Position numbers and translations under genes: made by a program. The notes beneath the pieces were generated by a model, which was given only the letters and a program-made list of their open reading frames with translations, was not told where the DNA came from and did no database searches. Positions 39,394 through 50,144 of a stretch of DNA of 64,000 nucleotides are shown one piece after another. The first letter of the stretch is position 1, and the number at the start of each line of letters is the position of its first letter. The DNA is from Bartonella sp. M0283 (GTDB lineage Bacteria > Pseudomonadota > Alphaproteobacteria > Rhizobiales > Rhizobiaceae). Where the stretch lies: contig NZ_JACFSK010000001.1 of assembly GCF_016100455.1 (NCBI RefSeq), positions 1,488,001-1,552,000 on the forward strand, in the 5' to 3' direction.

Positions 39394-40165
39394 TAATAGA
39401 GAACGCCGGAGCGCAACTCTGGCCGAGATACGCAGGCTTGAAGCACTCTCTTCACGAGCCTGGCCAACAGAAAAAGAATTTTATGATGGTGTCTGGGTCT
39501 GCCGTTCGACAACGGATATTCCCTCGGCCCGCATCAATTCGGTAACCCCGCTCGATCCTGATGATAAGAACAATCTCGAAGAAAGAGTTAAACATCTATG
39601 TTTCGATAACGGCGTCTACAAAAGACCGTTGCGATTGACGCCGCTTGCTCCACTGGAACTTTTTGACGAGCTAAAACAAAATGGTTGGGCAAACTTCAAG
39701 GATGTGGCCGTAATGGTCCTTGAGCCAATCCCACATGTTTCGGGGTCGGATGTCAAACTCAAAGACATCAATATCGAAGACTATAGCAAATTGACTGTCA
39801 GTAACCACACACATGAAAATCGCTATGCAGAAATTTTTCTCAAACTTCTGAAACGTATCAAGGGCAAACCCACATTTTACCAGCTTGAACGGGATGACCA
39901 GGTGATTGGCAATATCATTACTGTAAATGATTTCGGTCAAGTCGGTCTTATTGATTTTGCAATCGTGCCGAATTTGCGCGGCCGCGGGCTTGGTGGTTTG
40001 GCACTGCAAAGTCTTATCAGTACAATCAGGCGGAAGACCGCCGACGTACCCATTGAAAGACTATGGTTACAGGTCGAAACTTTAAATAGTGCCGCCTGGC
40101 GCCTTTACACCAATGCCGGTTTCAAAACAGTCTACCATTATCAATATTGGAGGCCAGGCGTTTGA
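39374..40165 (+). CDS. GNAT-family N-acetyltransferase
   Basis: The C-terminal half holds the acetyl-CoA binding motif ([12 protein letters not shown] at about residues 201-212 from this start) and the final aromatic strand [18 protein letters not shown]. The first 110 residues are an additional N-terminal domain. The gene starts inside the 3' end of argJ and its TGA overlaps the start of mutT. This argJ-GNAT-mutT order is common in Rhizobiales. Substrate unknown. Confidence 0.88.
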   Translation: MVTTEVDNRERRSATLAEIRRLEALSSRAWPTEKEFYDGVWVCRSTTDIPSARINSVTPLDPDDKNNLEERVKHLCFDNGVYKRPLRLTPLAPLELFDELKQNGWANFKDVAVMVLEPIPHVSGSDVKLKDINIEDYSKLTVSNHTHENRYAEIFLKLLKRIKGKPTFYQLERDDQVIGNIITVNDFGQVGLIDFAIVPNLRGRGLGGLALQSLISTIRRKTADVPIERLWLQVETLNSAAWRLYTNAGFKTVYHYQYWRPGV

Positions 40166-40575
40166 CAAATCTGAAAACGATCCTCATCGTGGTTGCCTGT
40201 GCCTTGATCGATGAAGATAACCGGGTTTTGCTGGCTGAACGTCCGAAAGGTAAGTCACTGGCTGGACTATGGGAATTTCCCGGAGGTAAATTGGAACCCG
40301 AAGAAACGCCTGAACAGGCACTTATCCGCGAACTTGACGAAGAATTAGCAATTAAAGTGAAAGAAGATTGCCTTTCGCCTTTCACTTTCGCAAGCTATTC
40401 TTACGAAAAATTCCATTTATTGATGCCGCTTTATATTTGTCGACGTTATCAAGGAATAGCAAGGGGTGCTGAAGGCCAAAATCTCAAATGGGTTCGGGCC
40501 GCCGATCTTGATCATTATGAAATGCCTCCCGCCGACAAGCCGCTTCTGCCGCTTTTAAAAGATTTGTTGCTTTAA
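40162..40575 (+). CDS. mutT: MutT-type NUDIX pyrophosphohydrolase
   Basis: Probable 8-oxo-dGTP pyrophosphohydrolase that clears oxidised nucleotides. The NUDIX box is complete: [22 protein letters not shown]. The best start is a TTG at 40162, which overlaps the GNAT stop codon (TTGA), with GGAGG 8 bases upstream; no ATG fits. The protein is 137 residues, normal for MutT. It belongs to the argJ operon. Confidence 0.9.
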   Translation: MTNLKTILIVVACALIDEDNRVLLAERPKGKSLAGLWEFPGGKLEPEETPEQALIRELDEELAIKVKEDCLSPFTFASYSYEKFHLLMPLYICRRYQGIARGAEGQNLKWVRAADLDHYEMPPADKPLLPLLKDLLL

Positions 40576-40682
40576 CCGATTATTTACTTTGTTTAAGCCA
40601 GATTGTACCGGATTGAACCGCTGTTAAGTGGTTATTAACAGGTGACTTTTAGCATGTATCTCGGTTACTCTGGAGAAATATC

Positions 40683-40940
40683 ATGCGTCACCAAGAGTTT
40701 TCAAAAATAGATCATAATGACCTTACTCAATCAGCAGGGACGGGTATTTTGCGAATAGTATTACTTTTCGGTTCTGTGGCTGTTGCACTTGGTCTCATTC
40801 TTGTACCAATGCTTGCCGATCGTAAGGATGCGGAATTCACCCAATCAATTTTCCAAAATAAAGTTGATTATTCTACAATGACAGGTTCAGTCAACCAATC
40901 GCCTATTCCTCAAATAGACGACGTAAAAAATTCTAATTAG
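40683..40940 (+). CDS. Small single-helix membrane protein
   Basis: The 85-residue protein has a polar N-terminus, one membrane helix (about residues 23-45) and a periplasmic tail ending near MTGSVNQS. Small proteins of this form with a TGSI/TGSV-like tail occur in other Rhizobiales; their function is unknown. A GGAG ribosome site lies before the ATG. Confidence 0.6.
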   Translation: MRHQEFSKIDHNDLTQSAGTGILRIVLLFGSVAVALGLILVPMLADRKDAEFTQSIFQNKVDYSTMTGSVNQSPIPQIDDVKNSN

Positions 40941-41087
40941 AAGTTTTAAAGTAGGATAAAGTCGCCTAAAAAGTTATTTTATTAGAATATTTTTCTTTGA
41001 GATAAGTGCCTCTGCCCCCTATATCGTCATTGAAGGGATAGTCCCTGCACTGTTGTGTTTTATACCGTATCAAGGGGCAGTTTTTAC

Positions 41088-42479
41088 ATGCTTATCGGAT
41101 TTATTGCCAATCTCGTCGTATTCATTCTGTTACTCGTTGCACTTGCCAGAACTGCAAGAACAGGCTGGAGTCTTTCGCGTCGGGTTTTGATCGGGCTTGT
41201 TATTGGCGTCATCTTCGGAATCATATTGCAGTCCATTTACGGTCTCGACAATGCGCAATTAAAAAAATCCATCGAATGGTTTAATATTGTTGGCAACGGT
41301 TATGTCCTGCTTTTGCAAATGATCGTCATGCCACTGGTTTTTGCGTCCATCCTGTCTGCGGTAGCCCGTCTTCATTCGGCTTCGTCACTTGGCAAAATCA
41401 GCACAATCACCATAGGCATTCTTTTGTTTACCACATTGATCGCGGCTTTTGTCGGTGTGATGATGGTCAATCTCTTTGGCCTCTCGGCTGAAGGACTGGT
41501 TCAAGGAACCGCCGAAACTGCCCGACTGAGTGCTATTCAAACCAATTACATGTCAAAAGTTGCCGATATGAGTATTCCGCAACTCATCCTTTCTTTCATA
41601 CCGAAAAATCCGTTTGCCGATCTCACCGGTGCTAATCCTACTTCGATTATCAGTGTCGTTATTTTCGCAGCTTTTCTTGGTGCAGCTGCTATACGCCTGA
41701 TGAAAGACAAACCCGAAAAGGGAAAAGGTGTCATTTCGGCAATCGATACGCTGCAAGCCTGGGTTATGAAACTGGTTCGCCTTGTCATCCTGCTTACCCC
41801 CTATGGCGTTCTCGCTCTCATGACAAAGGTTGCAGCGACCTCCAATGCCGAGGATATTCTGAAATTGCTGGCATTTATCGTCGCTTCCTATCTGGGGCTT
41901 GCGATTATGTTTTGCGTTCATGGACTACTGCTCGGTCTTTCGGGCATTAATCCGCTGCGTTTCTTTTCTAAAGTTATGCCGGTACTGACATTTGCCTTTA
42001 CCAGTAGGTCAAGTGCCGCCAGTATTCCCTTAAATATTGAAGCTTTGACCGAACGCATAGGCGTTCCGCAATCAATTGCCGGTTTTGCTGCATCTTTCGG
42101 TGCCACAATAGGTCAAAATGGTTGTGCCGGCCTCTATCCGGCCATGCTTGCCACCATGGTAGCACCAACTGTCGGCATCAATCCGCTTGATCCTGTCTGG
42201 ATCGCGACACTTGTCGGTATTGTCACATTAAGTTCGATCGGCGTTGCGGGCGTTGGTGGTGGTGCAACATTTGCAGCCCTTATTGTTTTGCCAACAATGG
42301 GCTTGCCGGTTACACTTGTTGCATTGCTCATCTCTATCGAGCCATTGATCGACATGGGCCGCACGGCTTTGAATGTAAATGGCGCTATGACGGCCGCAAC
42401 AATCACCAGCCAGATTTTACACGAAACCGATAAATCGGTTTTTGAATCCGATAACGATAAGAAATTGAGCAATAGTTGA
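41088..42479 (+). CDS. tcyP: L-cystine transporter TcyP (YdjN-like)
   Basis: Sodium-dependent symporter of the dicarboxylate/amino acid:cation family. The 463-residue protein from the ATG at 41088 has the length of E. coli YdjN and near-identical blocks, such as [37 protein letters not shown] and [14 protein letters not shown]. The last motif is the substrate/cation site. AAGGGGC precedes the ATG. An upstream start at 41055 would only add an unconserved peptide. It is monocistronic. Confidence 0.95.
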   Translation: MLIGFIANLVVFILLLVALARTARTGWSLSRRVLIGLVIGVIFGIILQSIYGLDNAQLKKSIEWFNIVGNGYVLLLQMIVMPLVFASILSAVARLHSASSLGKISTITIGILLFTTLIAAFVGVMMVNLFGLSAEGLVQGTAETARLSAIQTNYMSKVADMSIPQLILSFIPKNPFADLTGANPTSIISVVIFAAFLGAAAIRLMKDKPEKGKGVISAIDTLQAWVMKLVRLVILLTPYGVLALMTKVAATSNAEDILKLLAFIVASYLGLAIMFCVHGLLLGLSGINPLRFFSKVMPVLTFAFTSRSSAASIPLNIEALTERIGVPQSIAGFAASFGATIGQNGCAGLYPAMLATMVAPTVGINPLDPVWIATLVGIVTLSSIGVAGVGGGATFAALIVLPTMGLPVTLVALLISIEPLIDMGRTALNVNGAMTAATITSQILHETDKSVFESDNDKKLSNS

Positions 42480-42604
42480 GGAAGCAAACCATCCGTCATA
42501 GAAACGGTTGCGCCCGAATTCCTCTTTGATTACCTGCGAAAAACTTGAAACGCTTGATCCAACTTTCAAAGATAAATGAAAGTTTATCGAAATGTCAGGC
42601 GCTA

Positions 42605-43486
42605 TCAATGGGCCGATTTATCGCCTAGAACATCGGCAAGGGATATTGTTGCAGTTCCCGGACGGGCCGGTTTTTGCTGACTTTTGTCCGGTGCCCATCC
42701 CGAAAGCCAGATAAATGAAAAACTTGCGCGGATACGGCCATCATTATCACTAAAACGGTCTGCATAAATTTCGGCAACACGCTGAAAAAATCTTCTACTT
42801 ACAGGACGATGGGAACGTCCAATGAGTGCATTCTGCATCCCCATAGCACGCAAATCATCAATAAGATGAAAAACCGTATCATAACGGACAGTCAAATTTT
42901 CCACGTCGCTCACCGGCATTGCAAAACCGGCCCTTTGCAGCAAGCCGCCAGCATCCCGAATATCAACGAACGGGTAGATCCTCGGGCTTGCTCCCCCGTA
43001 AAGCTCATTTTCAGCCTCAAGCATAGCTTCTCGCAATTCGCCTAATGTCCCCGCGCCTGCCATAACCCCCAGAAAAAGGCCATCCGGCTTCAAACTGTTG
43101 CGAATCTGCGTAAGTACTCCGGGAACGTCATTCGTTATGCTGAGTGACAAAAGCGAAATAGCAAGATCATAAGACCCGGCCGGCAAATCTATAATTTCCC
43201 GATCACGCCGCAAAAAGACGTGTTTGCCATTTGTGTAGCGGTTGTCACTTTCAACACTATCGACACTAGAAACTTTTCCCGAGTTGACGAGTGCTTCAGC
43301 TCCTGCTCCGGTATGTCCGAAAAGGTCTACAGCATGGCTAAATTTTCGATCAACCGTCTGCAACCTTTCCTGTAACTCGTCGGTGATACGTCTAAGTAGA
43401 AAATCGCCTTTGTTACCGTAACGTGTGAAAGCGCGGCTTCGAAACTGTTCAATTCTATTCTGGTCAAAAATAAGAAAATCTGTCAT
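42605..43486 (-). CDS. SAM-dependent methyltransferase (NDUFAF5/BioC-like)
   Basis: The 293-residue protein has the class-I SAM fold: region VDLFGHTGAGAEAL (motif I), SVESDNRYT and DLAISLLSLSITNDVPG. The sequence layout matches a family of alphaproteobacterial methyltransferases related to NDUFAF5/BioC. It is divergent from comF, as is common in Rhizobiales. The substrate is not known. Confidence 0.78.
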   Translation of the reverse strand: MTDFLIFDQNRIEQFRSRAFTRYGNKGDFLLRRITDELQERLQTVDRKFSHAVDLFGHTGAGAEALVNSGKVSSVDSVESDNRYTNGKHVFLRRDREIIDLPAGSYDLAISLLSLSITNDVPGVLTQIRNSLKPDGLFLGVMAGAGTLGELREAMLEAENELYGGASPRIYPFVDIRDAGGLLQRAGFAMPVSDVENLTVRYDTVFHLIDDLRAMGMQNALIGRSHRPVSRRFFQRVAEIYADRFSDNDGRIRASFSFIWLSGWAPDKSQQKPARPGTATISLADVLGDKSAH

Positions 43487-43645
43487 TATTCGCTATATTG
43501 TATTTTAACCGTCATCAATTATTCTGGAAAGATTGACGGATCCGTTCGTAATCATTGTTCAGAATAAACCCAAATAGGTCGTTTTAACAATATCCCGGAA
43601 ATTTTCATTGCGAATGCAGTCGTTTGTCTAAAAAGGTCAAAAAGA

Positions 43646-44422
43646 TTGTTAAAGGCCCATTATCTCGAACGGAAAACTTTGGTAAAATTCGGGGAACATG
43701 TCATGAATGTGCTGTTTCCTCCAACATGTCCGGGATGTGGTGCTTTTGTCGAGAAAAGCGGTACGATATGCGCAGAATGCTGGCAGAAATTACACTTTAT
43801 AACCAAGCCTTATTGCCCTGTTATGGGAACGCCATTCACTTACGACCCGGGAGAAGGTTTTTTAAGCGGGGAAGCCTTGCAAACACCTCCCCCGTTTCAA
43901 CGTGCGCGCTCGGCCGTTGCCCATTTCGGACTTGCTCGCAGCCTCGTTGCGCGGCTTAAATATGGTGACAGGACAGATCTTGCACCGTCCATGGCCGAAT
44001 GGATGATCATTGCCGGCAAGGAACTTCTTGATGACGCTGATGTCATCGTGCCTATTCCTTTGCATTACCGCCGTTTTTTAAAACGTACATATAATCAGGC
44101 TAACGAGCTTTCCCGCCATATTGCCAAAAGAAGCGGAAAGCCACTGCAACCATTCCTTCTCAGACGAAGAAAAAACACCCGCCAGCAAGTGGGGCTTCTC
44201 AAAAAAGCCCGTCAACGGAATATGATCGGTGCATTCATTGTTCCAGAAAAGGAAAGAGCAAAAATTAAAGACAAACACGTCCTGCTTGTGGATGATGTCT
44301 TTACAACCGGTTCGACTGTCCGCTCGGCAACAAAGGCACTTCTGCGAGGAGGAGCCAAAAGTGTTGATGTCCTTACCTTTTCACGCGTATTGCCGGAATT
44401 ATATGAAGATCCGACCTCTTGA
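43646..44422 (+). CDS. comF: ComF-family amidophosphoribosyltransferase-like protein
   Basis: ComF family protein, linked to DNA uptake in some bacteria and of uncertain role in others. It has an N-terminal zinc ribbon (CPGCG...CAECW) and a C-terminal phosphoribosyltransferase fold with the PRPP loop VLLVDDVFTTGSTVRSA. Length about 258 residues. I used a TTG start with an AAGG site; an ATG at 43703 with GGGGAA is also possible and would remove 19 residues. grxC follows. Confidence 0.85.
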   Translation: MLKAHYLERKTLVKFGEHVMNVLFPPTCPGCGAFVEKSGTICAECWQKLHFITKPYCPVMGTPFTYDPGEGFLSGEALQTPPPFQRARSAVAHFGLARSLVARLKYGDRTDLAPSMAEWMIIAGKELLDDADVIVPIPLHYRRFLKRTYNQANELSRHIAKRSGKPLQPFLLRRRKNTRQQVGLLKKARQRNMIGAFIVPEKERAKIKDKHVLLVDDVFTTGSTVRSATKALLRGGAKSVDVLTFSRVLPELYEDPTS

Positions 44423-44465
44423 GGAAAAATCGAAAGGCACTTATATAGCGACAATGGAGAAGAAA

Positions 44466-44723
44466 ATGCCGCATGTAACGATTTACACCCGTCCTCACTG
44501 TCCTTATTGCGAGAGTGCTATCGAATTGTTGCAATCAAAAAACGTTCAGTATGAAGAAATTGACGGTTCCGGCGAAAGACGCGCAGAAATGGTGAAACGT
44601 GCACATGGCCGCAATACTTTCCCGCAAATTTTTATTGGTGAAAGACATATTGGCGGTTGCGATGATCTTTATGAGCTTGAAAGAAACGGCAAGCTCGACA
44701 CACTTCTTTCCGGCGAAAAATAA
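44466..44723 (+). CDS. grxC: Glutaredoxin 3
   Basis: Dithiol glutaredoxin. The 85-residue protein has the active site Cys12-Pro-Tyr-Cys15 and the GSH-binding FPQIFIGERHIGGCDDL segment. The ATG at 44466 has GGAG seven bases upstream, better than the ATG at 44454. The stop overlaps the start of the DUF1178 gene (TAATG). Confidence 0.95.
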   Translation: MPHVTIYTRPHCPYCESAIELLQSKNVQYEEIDGSGERRAEMVKRAHGRNTFPQIFIGERHIGGCDDLYELERNGKLDTLLSGEK

Positions 44724-45148
44724 TGATCCGTTTTTCGCTCCATTGTGATCACGCTCATGAATTCGACGGTTGGTTCCGGAATAATGATGATTTTTTAAAT
44801 CAGAAAAAAGCCGGCCTCATTCACTGTCCTGTTTGCGACTCAAACGTCATAGATAAAACATTGATGGCTCCTGCAGTTTCTACTTCCAGAAAACATGGAC
44901 AGGTCGGAATGGGGCTCAATCAAGAGCAAAAAAGAATAATTGAAGAAATGCGCAAACTTACCCGCCAAGTGCGCAAAAATGCCGAATATGTCGGTGACCA
45001 TTTTGCCGAGGAAGCAAGGCGCATTCATTTCAAGGAAGTTAAAGAACGCCCGATCTATGGTGAGGCAAGTTCGGAAGAGGTCTCTTCACTCGTCGATGAC
45101 GGCATTCCGGTCATGCCGCTTGCACCATTGCCGGAAGATGAAAACTGA
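44723..45148 (+). CDS. DUF1178 family protein
   Basis: The 141-residue protein has the family's N-terminal pattern (MIRFSLHCDHAHEFDGWF) with a zinc-ribbon-like CPVCDS and a long helical middle. Family function unknown. It overlaps grxC by one base, and such grxC-DUF1178 pairs are usual in Rhizobiales, ahead of ubiG. Confidence 0.9.
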   Translation: MIRFSLHCDHAHEFDGWFRNNDDFLNQKKAGLIHCPVCDSNVIDKTLMAPAVSTSRKHGQVGMGLNQEQKRIIEEMRKLTRQVRKNAEYVGDHFAEEARRIHFKEVKERPIYGEASSEEVSSLVDDGIPVMPLAPLPEDEN

Positions 45149-45186
45149 TCTTCCGGCAAATATCCGGTTTTTTCCGAATTTTATGC

Positions 45187-45933
45187 TTATTTCAGCCGCC
45201 GGGCCAGCAACATATAATTGACATCCGTATCTTTCGACCGGTTCCAGCTATCTTTAAATGGATTATAGGTAATTCCCAATTTGTCTATTACCGTAAGGCC
45301 GGCCGTATTCAGCTTTTCTGTAATTTCGTCGGGCGTCAGAAACTTGTTATAATCGTGTGTTCCTTTCGGTAACCACCGTAAAATATATTCAGCTCCGATA
45401 ATGGCCAGTCCCCACGATTTCAGTGTCCGGTTCAATGTTGCAACAAACATAAGGCCTTGGGGCTTCACCATTCTGGCACTTTCTGACATGAAGAGATCAA
45501 CATCGGAAACATGTTCGACCACTTCCATATTCAGGACAACATCAAATTGTTCTCCGGCTTTTGCCAAATCTTCAGCCGTTGTTGCACGGTAATCTATAGT
45601 CAAGCCTGATTGAGTCGCGTGGAGTTTTGCCACTTCAATATTGGTGGTTGAAGCATCGGCACCCACGACATCGGCACCAAGACGTGCCATCGGTTCACAA
45701 AGAAGTCCGCCACCACAACCAATATCAAGAAAACGTATTCCTTTTAAAGGTTCGGCATCCTTGGGATCACGGTCGAAAGCCTCGCAAACCTTTTCCTTGA
45801 TATAGGAAAGGCGCGCCGGATTGAATTTATGGAGAGGGCGGAATTTTCCTTGCGGATTCCACCATTCTGCAGCAATGCGCGAAAAATGATCTACTTCTGC
45901 CTGATCTATCGTGGTACGTTGGGCTTCTGCCAT
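45187..45933 (-). CDS. ubiG: Ubiquinone biosynthesis O-methyltransferase UbiG
   Basis: Catalyses both O-methylations of the ubiquinone ring using SAM. The 248-residue protein has the class-I motif [24 protein letters not shown] and [13 protein letters not shown]. The start is followed by the [16 protein letters not shown] hallmark. It is convergent with the DUF1178 gene and divergent from lysC, the usual Rhizobiales order. Confidence 0.97.
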   Translation of the reverse strand: MAEAQRTTIDQAEVDHFSRIAAEWWNPQGKFRPLHKFNPARLSYIKEKVCEAFDRDPKDAEPLKGIRFLDIGCGGGLLCEPMARLGADVVGADASTTNIEVAKLHATQSGLTIDYRATTAEDLAKAGEQFDVVLNMEVVEHVSDVDLFMSESARMVKPQGLMFVATLNRTLKSWGLAIIGAEYILRWLPKGTHDYNKFLTPDEITEKLNTAGLTVIDKLGITYNPFKDSWNRSKDTDVNYMLLARRLK

Positions 45934-46116
45934 AGGGGGCTCTCCTATAAGATTACATTTATGAGTTCTGTCTTAAATGGGGCAAAGTCAAGAGACAAAC
46001 AAGTAAATATGTCAGTCTTGCGTAAATTCTCATTATTGGCTATGTCAGCATAGCCAAAAGGCCTATCAGGCTTGGCGTTGGAACAATTTTAAAAATTAGA
46101 GGCAAGAGTTGTTTAA

Positions 46117-47370
46117 ATGGCGCGCATAGTCATGAAATTCGGTGGAACTTCAGTCGCCAATATCGAGCGCATCAAAAATGTTGCGCGCCACGTCAAACGT
46201 GAAGTTGATGCTGGCAATGAAGTTGCTGTCGTTGTCTCGGCAATGGCTGGTAAAACAAACGAACTCGTCGGGTGGACACGTGAAGCTTCGCCAATGCATG
46301 ACGCCCGCGAATATGATGTCGTTGTTGCCTCGGGTGAACAGGTAACCGCCGGACTTCTGGCTATTACCTTGCAGTCCATGGGAATCAATGCGCGCTCATG
46401 GCTCGGTTGGCAAATTCCGATAGAGACAGATAATGCTCACGGTGCTGCACGCATTACAAAAATTGACGGTTCACAATTAATCCAGCGGTTTAAAGAAGGT
46501 CAAGTTGCTGTCATTGCGGGTTTTCAAGGCATCGGACCTGATAAACGCATTACCACACTCGGCCGCGGCGGGTCGGATACCAGTGCTGTTGCCGTTGCTG
46601 CCGCAGTCAAAGCGGATAGATGCGATATCTATACCGATGTTGACGGGGTATATACAACAGACCCGCGAATTGACCCCAAAGCGCGTCGTCTACCAAAAGT
46701 AGCATTCGAAGAAATGCTGGAAATGGCTTCTCTTGGTGCCAAGGTTTTGCAGGTGCGCTCGGTCGAACTTGCAATGGTTCATAAAGTACGCACATTTGTG
46801 CGTTCGAGTTTCGAGGATCCCGATGCTCCGGGCATGGGGGACCCTATCAATCCACCCGGAACACTCATTTGCGACGAGGATGAAATCGTGGAACAACAGG
46901 TTGTCACAGGCATTGCTTTTGCCAAAGAAGAGGCACAAATTTCTTTACGCCGTTTGGCAGATCGACCGGGTATTTCGGCAGCAATATTCGGACCATTGGC
47001 CGAGGAACATGTTAATGTTGATATGATTGTGCAGAATATTTCGGAAGACGGTTCCAAAACCGATATGACATTTACTGTACCGGCAACCGACATTGGCAAA
47101 GCTGTTGCGACACTCGAAGCCAACAAAAAAGAAATCGGTTTCGATGTTATCCAGTCGGAAACAGATCTCGCAAAGGTTTCAATCATCGGCATTGGTATGC
47201 GCAGTCATGCCGGCGTTGCTGCGACAGCGTTCAAAGCATTGGCTGAAAAAGGTATCAATATCCGTGCGATCACGACATCTGAAATCAAGATTTCAATTTT
47301 GATCGACAATGCCTATACCGAATTGGCTGTACGAACCTTACATACTGTTTATGGCTTGGATAAAGGCTAA
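46117..47370 (+). CDS. lysC: Aspartokinase
   Basis: First enzyme of the aspartate pathway (Lys, Met, Thr, diaminopimelate). The 417-residue protein starts with MARIVMKFGGTSV (kinase motif), has the TDVDGVYTTDPR substrate loop, and ends in two ACT domains (about 265-400) that bind lysine or threonine as feedback inhibitors. The 417-residue form matches alphaproteobacterial monofunctional aspartokinase. Confidence 0.96.
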   Translation: MARIVMKFGGTSVANIERIKNVARHVKREVDAGNEVAVVVSAMAGKTNELVGWTREASPMHDAREYDVVVASGEQVTAGLLAITLQSMGINARSWLGWQIPIETDNAHGAARITKIDGSQLIQRFKEGQVAVIAGFQGIGPDKRITTLGRGGSDTSAVAVAAAVKADRCDIYTDVDGVYTTDPRIDPKARRLPKVAFEEMLEMASLGAKVLQVRSVELAMVHKVRTFVRSSFEDPDAPGMGDPINPPGTLICDEDEIVEQQVVTGIAFAKEEAQISLRRLADRPGISAAIFGPLAEEHVNVDMIVQNISEDGSKTDMTFTVPATDIGKAVATLEANKKEIGFDVIQSETDLAKVSIIGIGMRSHAGVAATAFKALAEKGINIRAITTSEIKISILIDNAYTELAVRTLHTVYGLDKG

Positions 47371-47471
47371 GGGATAAACCTACCGGTTTGTCTTGGGAAT
47401 AATAAAGCGGGTTGACCTTTTAATATCATGAGCATGAGACTTAACTATCATAACGGGAGATATGATAAATT

Positions 47472-49739
47472 ATGCGGGAGACCCATGTAGGCCCCAAAGT
47501 TATTCTGAAACGGCTACGCGAGTTTATGGCACGTGCCATGGACTCGCAAGAACGACTTGACCTTATTGTTCGTGAAATCGCTCGCAATATGGACGCAGAG
47601 GTTTGCTCGTTCTATGTTTTGCGTTCCGACAATATGTTGGAACTTTATGCGACAGAAGGCCTTAATCCCGGCGCTGTCCACCTTTCGGAATTACGTCTGG
47701 GGCAAGGCTTGGTGGGAACCATTGCAGCCACTGCCCGTCCGCTCAACCTGACAGATGCAAGAAAACATCCGGCATTTGCCTATCTTCCTGAAACCGGTGA
47801 AGAAATCTATTCTTCATTTCTTGGTGTTCCAATCTTACGTGCTGGCCGCACATTAGGTGTTCTTGTTGTCCAGAACCGCAACAAACGTGGTTATAGTGAC
47901 GAGGAAGTGGAGGCACTGGAAACTGTTGCCATGGTGCTTGCAGAAATGGTTGCTGCCGGTGATCTTCCAAGGCTTACCCGTCCCAATGTCGATGTTGACA
48001 TGCGCCGCCCGTTCACGCTTGTCGGCCAATCACTTAACGAAGGCATCGGCCTTGGCCATATTGTTCTTCACGAACCGCGTCTTGTTGTGACGAACCTCTT
48101 CAATGAAAACAGCAATGCGGAAATCGAGAAGCTCACAAAAGCAATCAACTCGTTACGTCTATCAATTGATGACATGCTTTCAAGAAGCGATGTAGCAAGT
48201 GAAGGTGAGCACCGCGAAATTCTTGAAACCTATCGTATGTTTGCCAATGACCGCGGCTGGATAAGGCGGCTTGAAGAAGCAATCAAAAACGGTTTGACTG
48301 CGGAAGCGGCAGTTGAAAAAGTTCAAAGTGATACGCGTGCACGCATGGTTCACTTGACGGACCCTTATTTGCGCGAACGATTGTCAGACTTTGACGATCT
48401 CGCCAATCGCCTGCTTTATCAGTTGATGGGACGCACGCGCGAAACAATCAATGCCGATTTACCCACTGATTCAATTATTGTCGCACGCTCGATGGGAGCG
48501 GCCGAATTATTGGATTATCCGCGTGAACGTATTCGTGGCCTTGTATTGGAAGACGGCGCATCGACAAGCCATGTTGCTATTGTTGCTCGTGCCATGTCGA
48601 TACCGGTTGTGGGGCAAGTCAAAGGGGTCGTTTCTTTATCGGAAAATGGCGACTCCGTAATAATCGACGGTGATGACGGCAAAGTTTACCTGCGCCCTGT
48701 AGCGGATGTTGAAAGTGCTTTCGTTGAAAAGGCGCGGTTTCGTGCCCGTAAACAAAAACTCTATCGCAATTTGCGGGATGTACCGGCCAATACAAAGGAT
48801 GGCCGCCACATAACTTTGCTCATCAATGCGGGGCTCCTCGTCGATCTACCCCAACTTGATGAATCGGGCGCAGAAGGCATTGGTCTTTTCCGCACTGAAT
48901 TGCAGTTCATGATTGCCTCGACATTCCCTCGTGCCCACGAACAGGAAAAACTCTATCGCAATGTCTATAAGGAAATTGGCGACAAGCCGGTTACCTTCCG
49001 GACGCTGGATATCGGTGGAGATAAGGTATTGCCCTATTTCCGCATCAAAGGCAAAGAAGAAAACCCTGCCCTCGGCTGGCGTGCTATCCGCCTGACACTT
49101 GACAAACCCGCATTGATGAGAACGCAATTGCGCGCTTTGCTGAAAGCCTCGGGAGGACGGGAATTGCGCGTCATGCTGCCAATGGTGACAGAGGTCGGTG
49201 AAATATACCACACCCGCAAGCTTATCGAGCGCGAGGTTGCTTATCTTACGCGTTTTGGTCATGCAATGCCAACGCGGCTGAAATTGGGCGCTATGGTTGA
49301 AGTACCGGCACTCTTGTTCCAGCTTGATGAACTCATGCGTGTTGTCGACTTTGTTTCCGTCGGCTCCAATGATCTTTTTCAATTTATGATGGCAATCGAT
49401 CGGGGAAATTCTGAGATAGCCCATCGTTTTGATCAACTTTCTGCCCCGTTCCTACGCGCTTTACGCAAAATCATCGAAGCAGGTGAGCGCAATAACACGC
49501 CGGTGACCCTCTGCGGTGAAATGGCCGGTAAACCATTGCTTGCTTTGGCACTTTTGGGACTTGGCTTTACCCGCATTTCCATGACCCCGTCAGCCATCGG
49601 TCCAATCAAGGCCATGTTGCTCAGGCTTGATATCGGAGATTTACAAAAAGCTTTGCTCGCCGAACTCGAAAAAACGACCACCGCAACATTGCGATCGTGG
49701 CTGATGAATTATGCCGAAGCAAATAATATCGCGTTATAG
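47472..49739 (+). CDS. ptsP: Phosphoenolpyruvate-protein phosphotransferase of the nitrogen PTS (EI-Ntr)
   Basis: Enzyme I of the PTS-Ntr chain, which senses nitrogen status through glutamine. The 755-residue protein has an N-terminal GAF domain (about 20-160), then the enzyme I part with the phosphorylated His367 in ASTSHVAIVARAM, and the PEP-binding C-terminal TIM-barrel with the GSNDLFQFMMAIDR motif. It follows lysC, 100 bases apart. The prfA-prmC genes that normally follow lie elsewhere in this window. Confidence 0.95.
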   Translation: MRETHVGPKVILKRLREFMARAMDSQERLDLIVREIARNMDAEVCSFYVLRSDNMLELYATEGLNPGAVHLSELRLGQGLVGTIAATARPLNLTDARKHPAFAYLPETGEEIYSSFLGVPILRAGRTLGVLVVQNRNKRGYSDEEVEALETVAMVLAEMVAAGDLPRLTRPNVDVDMRRPFTLVGQSLNEGIGLGHIVLHEPRLVVTNLFNENSNAEIEKLTKAINSLRLSIDDMLSRSDVASEGEHREILETYRMFANDRGWIRRLEEAIKNGLTAEAAVEKVQSDTRARMVHLTDPYLRERLSDFDDLANRLLYQLMGRTRETINADLPTDSIIVARSMGAAELLDYPRERIRGLVLEDGASTSHVAIVARAMSIPVVGQVKGVVSLSENGDSVIIDGDDGKVYLRPVADVESAFVEKARFRARKQKLYRNLRDVPANTKDGRHITLLINAGLLVDLPQLDESGAEGIGLFRTELQFMIASTFPRAHEQEKLYRNVYKEIGDKPVTFRTLDIGGDKVLPYFRIKGKEENPALGWRAIRLTLDKPALMRTQLRALLKASGGRELRVMLPMVTEVGEIYHTRKLIEREVAYLTRFGHAMPTRLKLGAMVEVPALLFQLDELMRVVDFVSVGSNDLFQFMMAIDRGNSEIAHRFDQLSAPFLRALRKIIEAGERNNTPVTLCGEMAGKPLLALALLGLGFTRISMTPSAIGPIKAMLLRLDIGDLQKALLAELEKTTTATLRSWLMNYAEANNIAL

Positions 49740-50144
49740 ACCTGAAATTTTCTGGTCAATTTAATCTGAAGCCGTTTGCTATAGTCTGTTTAACTTTTCT
49801 GCTCTGTTTTGATGATCGCCAATCGTTCGAATGATCGATTCCCACTATTTCAAAGCCGGTCCTTTTGTTACCCTATAGGCTTTCAAATCGAGGGACTTTC
49901 AACAAGGGGCCGACCATACAAGCATCTTCAAGACGTTTTGAAGCAATGGAACGGCACAATTTCGACTTTTTGCTACTTTCGCTCACTTTAGCGCACAAAA
50001 GCCCCATTTCTCCTTTCCGAAAGGGAATATGCCAAAAACCGTTTTCTACCCGATAAATCTTTTGGCCTTCGAAATTTCCTCTTTGCCCTTACACCTCACC
50101 AAAAGACTTCTTGGTGGCTTGGAAACTGCTTCAAGTTTTGAAGG
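49740..50144. other. Gene-free 400-base convergent spacer
   Basis: Between ptsP (+) and the permease (-). No gene, repeat or terminator is convincing. In Rhizobiales the prfA gene would be expected here. Confidence 0.4.

Noticed and set aside
45140..45180. Possible terminator CCGGCAAATATCCGG with T run after the DUF1178 gene
   Set aside because: The stem is only four bases of self-complementary CCGG; too weak to call.
48846..49436. 196-codon ORF opposite ptsP
   Set aside because: Antisense to conserved enzyme I sequence.
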